Assembly: GCA_020247545.1 (NCBI GenBank)
Contig: JADCIX010000046.1
Span: 1-64,000 of the forward strand
Reading direction: 5' to 3'
Length of the DNA: 64,000 nt
DNA from: Rhodocyclaceae bacterium
GTDB taxonomy: Bacteria > Pseudomonadota > Gammaproteobacteria > Burkholderiales > Usitatibacteraceae
Positions 59,541 to 64,000 of this stretch are shown piece after piece. The position numbers and the translations under genes are program-made. Every line of letters begins with the position of its first letter. Positions within the stretch are counted from its first letter, which is position 1. The notes below the pieces were generated by a model. It saw nothing but the letters and a program-made list of their open reading frames with translations. It was not told the DNA's origin and did not search any database.

Positions 59541-60187
59541 GTGCACGCGACAATATCCTGGCGCGCATCCGAAAAAACAGCGGGCGTGAGGGCTTGACCA
59601 CAGGGCTAGAGCTTTCCCAAGTGCGCACACACATCGCCCGGCAAGAGCGGGGACCGCAACCTTCAATTGCACGGGACAATCCCGTTGCGCGATTTATTCA
59701 GGAAAGTGATCGCCTAAAGTCCACGGTTGCGGAGGTGGATAGACTTGCGGATGTACCGCAAGCTGCGGCGGCCTATTTGAAGCAAAATGCCTTGGAAAGT
59801 GCCGTGGTTGGCTGGCCTTCGCTATCTGGGCTTGACTGGGCGGCGGCCGGGATTACGTATGAAAATCGTCTCGCGTGTGGCGAAGATATGGTCGGTATCA
59901 CTGATTGTTTTTGCGGCATCGGTGAGACAGGGACGTTACTTTTGCTCTCATCACCAACCACACCAAAACTTCACGCGTTGCTGCCCGAGACGCACCTCTG
60001 TGTACTTTCCAAAGCACGCATCGTACACACAATGGAAGATGCATTTCAGCTGGTGCGGACCGAGCGTGGCGAATTGCCACGGGCGACTTTTTTTGTCAGC
60101 GGCCCGTCGCGCACCGCTGACATCGAGCAGACCATTGTCATCGGTGCCCATGGTCCATACCGTGTTCACATTATTCTGACGCCATGA
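59537..60187 (+). CDS. lutC: L-lactate utilization protein LutC
   Basis: A 216-residue LUD-domain subunit (DCFCGIGETGTLLLLSSP and PSRTADIEQTIVIGAHGPYRVH are typical). It starts with GTG 59537 inside the lutB stop. It overlaps the transporter gene by four bases (ATGA), so lutABC and the transporter form one translationally coupled set. Confidence 0.93.
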   Translation: MSARDNILARIRKNSGREGLTTGLELSQVRTHIARQERGPQPSIARDNPVARFIQESDRLKSTVAEVDRLADVPQAAAAYLKQNALESAVVGWPSLSGLDWAAAGITYENRLACGEDMVGITDCFCGIGETGTLLLLSSPTTPKLHALLPETHLCVLSKARIVHTMEDAFQLVRTERGELPRATFFVSGPSRTADIEQTIVIGAHGPYRVHIILTP

Positions 60188-61479
60188 CGACCGCCCTGAC
60201 CTTTACGCCACAGCTTGTATTTGTCGGTAGTATTCCTCTTGACTTCATCCTGTTTGCGCTGACCCTGCTGGGCATCGCTTTATTCCATAAGTACACGCTG
60301 CAAGTCGCACTGACCGGGCTTGCCGTCACGCTGGCCTATAAGATTGGCACTACGGGATTCAAGACTGGCGCGGGCCTGGCAGGGTTTGCGGTTCATCTAA
60401 GTCACGAGTGGGTAATGTTGGCGAATTTGTTTGCGCTCCTGATGGGTTTCACGTTGCTGTCGAAACACTTTGAGGACAGCCGCGTGCCGGATGTGCTGCC
60501 CAAAATCCTGCCGGACGACTGGAAGGGTGGTTTTGTCCTTCTCGTCATGGTGTTCATCTTGTCGTCGTTCTTGGACAACATCGCCGCCGCGCTGATCGGT
60601 GGTTCGATGGCGCACGCGGTGTTTCGCGGTAAGGTTCACATTGGCTATCTTGCGGCAATCGTTGCGGCCTCGAATGCGGGAGGTTCGGGAAGTGTGGTCG
60701 GCGATACCACGACGACCATGATGTGGATCGCGGGGGTTGCCCCGGCGGACGTGTTTCATGCCTATGTGGCAGCCGCTGTTGCGTTGGTGGTGTGTGGCAT
60801 TCCCGCCGCGTTGCAACAACAAAAGTACTCACCCATTTACAAGGTTGGCAAGCGGCATGTACAAGTCGACTACGTGCGAGTTGCGGTTGTGGTGTTTATT
60901 CTGGCCACCGCGGTAGTTGTCAACATTGTGAGTAACCTGAAGTTTGCGCATCTGACGGACCACATTCCCTTTTTAGGCCTGGCGGTATGGATCGCCATCT
61001 TGCTCTGTGTGCCGGTGCGTAGACCCGACTGGTCGCTAATGCCCGGTGCCTTCCGCGGGACGATTTTTTTACTGTCGCTGGTTTTGACGGCGTCCATGAT
61101 GCCGGTTGATCAGTTGCCAACTGCGTCTTTGTTATCAGCACTGGGTTTAGGCTTTGTCTCGGCAGTATTTGACAATATCCCGCTCACCGAGCTGGCGCTA
61201 AAGCAGGGCGGCTATGACTGGGGCTTCCTCGCCTACGCGGTAGGGTTTGGCGGCTCGATGTTGTGGTTCGGTTCATCCGCAGGTGTGGCGCTCTCGAATA
61301 ATTTCCCGGAAGCGAAATCTGCTTGGCTTTGGATCAAGCACGGTTGGCACGTCGCCGTTGCATATGTCGTCGGTTTCGCGGTGATGGCGGCGGTCCTAGG
61401 CTGGCAACCGACGAGTCAACTTAAGAGTAAGGCCACACCAACAACGCCAACCAGTATCGTTGCGACGCCGCGTAAATAG
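60184..61479 (+). CDS. NhaD/CitMHS-like ion transporter
   Basis: A 431-residue inner-membrane protein with about 11-12 hydrophobic helices. The conserved acidic/Asn segments are FLDNIAAALIGGSMA, SNAGGSGSVVGDTTTTMMW and FDNIPLTELAL, of the IT superfamily (NhaD Na+/H+ antiporters, CitMHS citrate and ArsB-like). The substrate is not certain. ATG 60184 overlaps lutC, which strongly suggests a role in lactate metabolism, such as moving an ion or an organic acid (inference). Confidence 0.83.
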   Translation: MTTALTFTPQLVFVGSIPLDFILFALTLLGIALFHKYTLQVALTGLAVTLAYKIGTTGFKTGAGLAGFAVHLSHEWVMLANLFALLMGFTLLSKHFEDSRVPDVLPKILPDDWKGGFVLLVMVFILSSFLDNIAAALIGGSMAHAVFRGKVHIGYLAAIVAASNAGGSGSVVGDTTTTMMWIAGVAPADVFHAYVAAAVALVVCGIPAALQQQKYSPIYKVGKRHVQVDYVRVAVVVFILATAVVVNIVSNLKFAHLTDHIPFLGLAVWIAILLCVPVRRPDWSLMPGAFRGTIFLLSLVLTASMMPVDQLPTASLLSALGLGFVSAVFDNIPLTELALKQGGYDWGFLAYAVGFGGSMLWFGSSAGVALSNNFPEAKSAWLWIKHGWHVAVAYVVGFAVMAAVLGWQPTSQLKSKATPTTPTSIVATPRK

Positions 61480-61783
61480 CAGATAACGGCCTTTTACAGA
61501 CGCGCAGTTTATGTTGCGATGCAGCACATTTAACGAGCCAATAATTTGCACTGCAGCAGTGTTCGAAATTGGGTAACAAAGACCCGAACTTTTCTTTGGT
61601 TGGGCAGCCTATGTTTTTGCTTGCGCTGAAGCCGCGCTGAGATTAGCATCGTGTAGTTTCGCCCTGAAGTGCCCCGGCAGTCTGGCGAGCGCGGAGAGCG
61701 CGTCCCGCTGATGTGGCTTATGTGTACGACTGTGTTTCCAAGCACCACTCAAATCATCAACAAAACAATATACGAGGACAAAT
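61480..61783. other. Intergenic region before dctP
   Basis: No gene and no obvious terminator is seen after the lut block. A small CACTG-CAG-CAGTG stem occurs near 61549. A purine-rich site (CGAGGAC) lies six bases before the dctP ATG. No sigma54-type element is evident. Confidence 0.4.
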
Positions 61784-62914
61784 ATGACGCAAGAAACCAA
61801 ACCAAAATCACCACAAACACGCCGCAAGTTTCTGGCAGGTTCTGCCGCTGCCGGTGGTGCCGCGATTACCGGCTTCCCGATGATTGCCAAAGCGCAAACG
61901 GTCAGCCTGCGCTTCCAGTCGACCTGGCCGGCGAAAGATATTTTCCACGAGTACGCAAATGACTTCGCCAAGAAGGTCAACGACATGGCCGGTGGCCGTC
62001 TGAAGATCGAAGTCTTGCCATCAGGCTCTGTGGTCAAAACGTTTGATCTGCTGGATGCCGTATCTAAAGGCACGCTCGACGGTGGCCACGGTGTGGTTGC
62101 CTATTGGTACGGCAAACAACAAGCCTTGGCGCTGTGGGGTTCAGGCCCAGCGTGGGGTATGGATGCCAACATGGTCTTGGCATGGCACAACTACGGCGGC
62201 GGCAAGGCGCTACTCGATGAGATCTACAAAGGCTTGAACCTCGACGTTCAGTCGTTTGTTTATGGCCCAATGCCAACGCAACCGTTTGGCTGGTTCAAGA
62301 AGCCGGTCACGAAGGTGGAGGACCTGAAGGGTGTGAAGTTCCGTACCGTTGGTTTGGCGGTCGATATCTACAATGACATGGGTGCGGCGGTGAATCCGAT
62401 TGCGGCGGGAGAAATCATCTCAGCGCTTGATCGTGGATTGCTTGACGCTGCTGAATTCAATAACGCCAGCTCAGACCGCAACCTAGGTTTCCCGGATGTG
62501 GCCAAGAACTGCATGCTCCAGAGCTTTCATCAACCCTCCGAGCAGTTTGAAATCCTCTTCAATAAGACGAAATACGCTGCGCTGTCGACGGAATTGAAGT
62601 CGATCATCGACTACGCGGTACAGGCGTCTTCTGCGGATATGTCCTGGAAAGCGATCGACCGTTATTCGACCGACTATGCCGAGATGAAGGCCAAACAAGG
62701 CGTGAAGTTCTTCAAGACACCAGATGCGATTTTGCGTGCGCAGTTGGCAAGCTGGGACAAGGTTACGGCGAAGAAAGAAGCCGAGAACCCCATGTTCAAA
62801 AAGGTTAACGACTCGATGAAGGCGTTTGCGCAGCGCGCCTGCGCATGGCAAAACGACACCTTGGTTGACTACAAAATGGCCTACAACCACGCCTTTCGTG
62901 CAAAGAAGGTTTAA
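61784..62914 (+). CDS. dctP: TRAP transporter substrate-binding protein (TakP/DctP family), Tat-exported
   Basis: A 376-residue periplasmic binding protein. The N-terminus has a twin-arginine signal TRRKFLAGSAAAGG ending near AKAQ. The mature protein (FRTVGLAVDIYNDMGAAVNP, then AGEIISALDRGLLDAAEFNN) resembles the TakP group that binds 2-oxo- or hydroxy-acids such as pyruvate or lactate (recalled), where the Arg of FRT contacts the carboxylate. It lies beside lutABC. A strong terminator separates it from dctQ. Confidence 0.92.
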   Translation: MTQETKPKSPQTRRKFLAGSAAAGGAAITGFPMIAKAQTVSLRFQSTWPAKDIFHEYANDFAKKVNDMAGGRLKIEVLPSGSVVKTFDLLDAVSKGTLDGGHGVVAYWYGKQQALALWGSGPAWGMDANMVLAWHNYGGGKALLDEIYKGLNLDVQSFVYGPMPTQPFGWFKKPVTKVEDLKGVKFRTVGLAVDIYNDMGAAVNPIAAGEIISALDRGLLDAAEFNNASSDRNLGFPDVAKNCMLQSFHQPSEQFEILFNKTKYAALSTELKSIIDYAVQASSADMSWKAIDRYSTDYAEMKAKQGVKFFKTPDAILRAQLASWDKVTAKKEAENPMFKKVNDSMKAFAQRACAWQNDTLVDYKMAYNHAFRAKKV

Positions 62915-62927
62915 GGCGTAATTGGTA

Positions 62928-62960
62928 CAAAAACGGCGGCGTTTTCGCCGCCGTTTTCTT
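62928..62960 (+). terminator. Strong hairpin terminator between dctP and dctQ
   Basis: A perfect 12-bp stem (62930-62941, core AAAACGGCGGCG, with 62946-62957) and a TTTT loop, followed by CTTTTG. It would stop much transcription after dctP and leave dctQM at lower level. Confidence 0.85.
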
Positions 62961-63038
62961 TTGTGCCATCATTTCAGCTTGATCGCTATAAAGGCGAGTT
63001 AGCCCGTTTCACGCACTTGAAAGGTAGGGAGCCAGATA

Positions 63039-63656
63039 ATGCAAAAAATATTGCTGGGCGTCGATAAGTTCTCGACGTGGTTTGGGCAGATTTGTTCTTG
63101 GGCGGCGGTTGGCCTGACGATCTTGATCGGTTGGGAAGTTTTCTCCCGCTACGTGTTGAATACGCCTCACGGTTGGGTGCTTGATGCACAAATCATGCTC
63201 TACGGCGTGTTATTTATGATGGCCGGTGCCTATACCCTTTCCAAAAACGGCCACGTCCGCGGCGATGTTCTCTACGGCTTTTTTCAGCCACGCACGCAGG
63301 CGACCCTTGACCTGATTCTGTATTTCCTATTTTTCCTCCCGGGTGTGTTGGCATTGACCTACGCCGGTTGGTCATTCTTCAGCGACTCGATCAAGATCAA
63401 CGAACAAACGTTCTCGGCTGATCCGCTGCCGTTGTATCCGTTTAAGTTCGTGATTCCGCTCGCCGGTGGATTGTTGTTGTTGCAGGGCTTGGTGGAAATC
63501 GTGCGGTGTGTCATTTGTATCCGGGAGGGTGAGTGGCCCTCGCGGATTGAAGACGTCGAGGAAGTTGACGTCGACAAACTAAAAGAAATGGTGCAGGTGA
63601 AAGATGAGGACATCGCTGCGCTAGACAAGTACGTTGTCGCCGGAGAAAAGAAATGA
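63039..63656 (+). CDS. dctQ: TRAP transporter small membrane subunit DctQ
   Basis: A 205-residue protein with four hydrophobic segments (about 18-35, 52-72, 92-112 and 140-163) and the usual ISR-like GWEVFSRYVLNTPHGWV motif. The C-terminal tail (about 175-205) is acidic and longer than in small DctQ members. GTAGGGAG precedes ATG 63039. Its stop overlaps the dctM start (ATGA). Confidence 0.92.
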   Translation: MQKILLGVDKFSTWFGQICSWAAVGLTILIGWEVFSRYVLNTPHGWVLDAQIMLYGVLFMMAGAYTLSKNGHVRGDVLYGFFQPRTQATLDLILYFLFFLPGVLALTYAGWSFFSDSIKINEQTFSADPLPLYPFKFVIPLAGGLLLLQGLVEIVRCVICIREGEWPSRIEDVEEVDVDKLKEMVQVKDEDIAALDKYVVAGEKK

Positions 63657-64000
63657 TCCGCAAAGAACTCTGGTTTGGCTTTAGTTTGATGGCGATCATT
63701 CTGGTCGCCGTGGCGGTATTGATGCCGTGGTCAAACATGACCAACGGCCACCTCGGTTTGCTGATGCTTGGCTTGGTTGTGGTGGCGATCATGCTCGGCT
63801 TCCCAACGGCGTTTACGCTGATGGGTATGGGCATGATGTTCGCGTTCTTTGCCTACTTCTCACGCAGTGACGGCCATGCCGAACGCGCGTTACAGCAAAC
63901 CCTCGACTTGATGGTGCAGAGTACCTTTGGTGTGATGCGCAACGACGTGCTGATCTCGATTCCGCTGTTTGTATTCATGGGCTACCTAGTCGAGCGCGCA
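63653..64000 (+). CDS. dctM: TRAP transporter large membrane subunit DctM, partial
   Basis: The first 116 codons of the large permease subunit; the gene runs past the window end. Seen are the hydrophobic opening (FGFSLMAIILVAVAVLMPW), the GHLGLLMLGLVVVAIMLGFPTAFTLMG segment in part, and IPLFVFMGYLVERA, typical of DctM. It starts at ATG 63653 in the dctQ stop. Confidence 0.93.
   Translation, partial: MIRKELWFGFSLMAIILVAVAVLMPWSNMTNGHLGLLMLGLVVVAIMLGFPTAFTLMGMGMMFAFFAYFSRSDGHAERALQQTLDLMVQSTFGVMRNDVLISIPLFVFMGYLVERA

Noticed and set aside
61480-61783. Sigma54 promoter before dctP
   Set aside because: No GG/GC pair at the -24/-12 spacing could be found by eye.

Overview
The window reads as a chromosomal housekeeping segment of a Gram-negative bacterium, most likely a betaproteobacterium (Burkholderiales/Nitrosomonadales-like). 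The grounds are an IscR-IscS-IscU-IscA-HscB-HscA-Fdx-IscX operon, the FdxA plus AddB/AddA-type recombination nuclease arrangement, RoxA, two DUF3108 proteins after purN, BamC behind dapA, TRAP transporters, and outer-membrane-type lipoproteins. Base composition is moderately GC-rich by eye. Genes are packed, often with ATGA/GTGA overlaps. I see no prophage, transposase, CRISPR array, rRNA or tRNA gene. Most of the window is ordinary core genome and I found no convincing wholly new system.

Layout. 1-2.1 kb: rho and trxA (minus), with an 89-bp direct repeat of the rho 3' end at the window edge. 2.3-9.7 kb: fdxA, addB-like, addA-like and a conserved small protein (plus). 9.7-13.9 kb: DUF192 protein and dut (minus), a 525-bp non-coding gap, radC and rpmB-rpmG (plus), then a fatty-acid desaturase (minus). 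13.9-20.5 kb (minus): MscS channel, RsmB-like methyltransferase, two DUF3108 proteins, purN and purM. 20.7-25.7 kb: AI-2E/PerM permease (plus), then (minus) a HAMP membrane protein, a small two-repeat protein, nadA and kynU. 26-29 kb: dapA, bamC and a metallo-beta-lactamase hydrolase (plus). 29-33.6 kb: Ala/Pro-repeat lipoprotein, unknown protein and roxA (minus), bcp and slyD (plus), phosphoesterase lipoprotein (minus). 33.6-42.5 kb: mutS and a class III aminotransferase (minus), an HDOD plus MBL-fold pair (plus), an NDH-2-like dehydrogenase and suhB (minus), trmJ (plus). 42.5-49.3 kb: cysE and the complete isc operon (plus). 49.5-57.3 kb: M20 peptidase, DUF2721 protein and dienelactone hydrolase-like protein (minus), two small unknown proteins and an Atm1-type ABC exporter (plus), an alpha/beta hydrolase (minus), PBP7-type endopeptidase (plus). 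57.3-64 kb (plus): lutABC, an NhaD-like ion transporter and a TRAP transporter dctPQM, with dctM cut by the window end.

How the genes work together. cysE supplies cysteine, IscS takes its sulfur, IscU/IscA/HscBA/Fdx build and deliver Fe-S clusters, and IscR with a well-matched type-1 operator provides feedback. The Atm1-like exporter 4 kb away may handle a related sulfur or glutathione compound. Several products in the window need Fe-S clusters (FdxA, AddB, NadA, LutA/LutB). The 57-64 kb block looks like a lactate or 2-oxoacid use module: oxidation by LutABC, uptake by a TRAP system with a Tat-exported binding protein, and an ion antiporter translated as part of the lut operon.

The places most worth a second look are the edge repeat, the HAMP/two-repeat pair, the HDOD/MBL pair, the hairpins inside isc and dctPQM, the rho leader, the altered TrmJ motif and the kynU-nadA neighbourhood.
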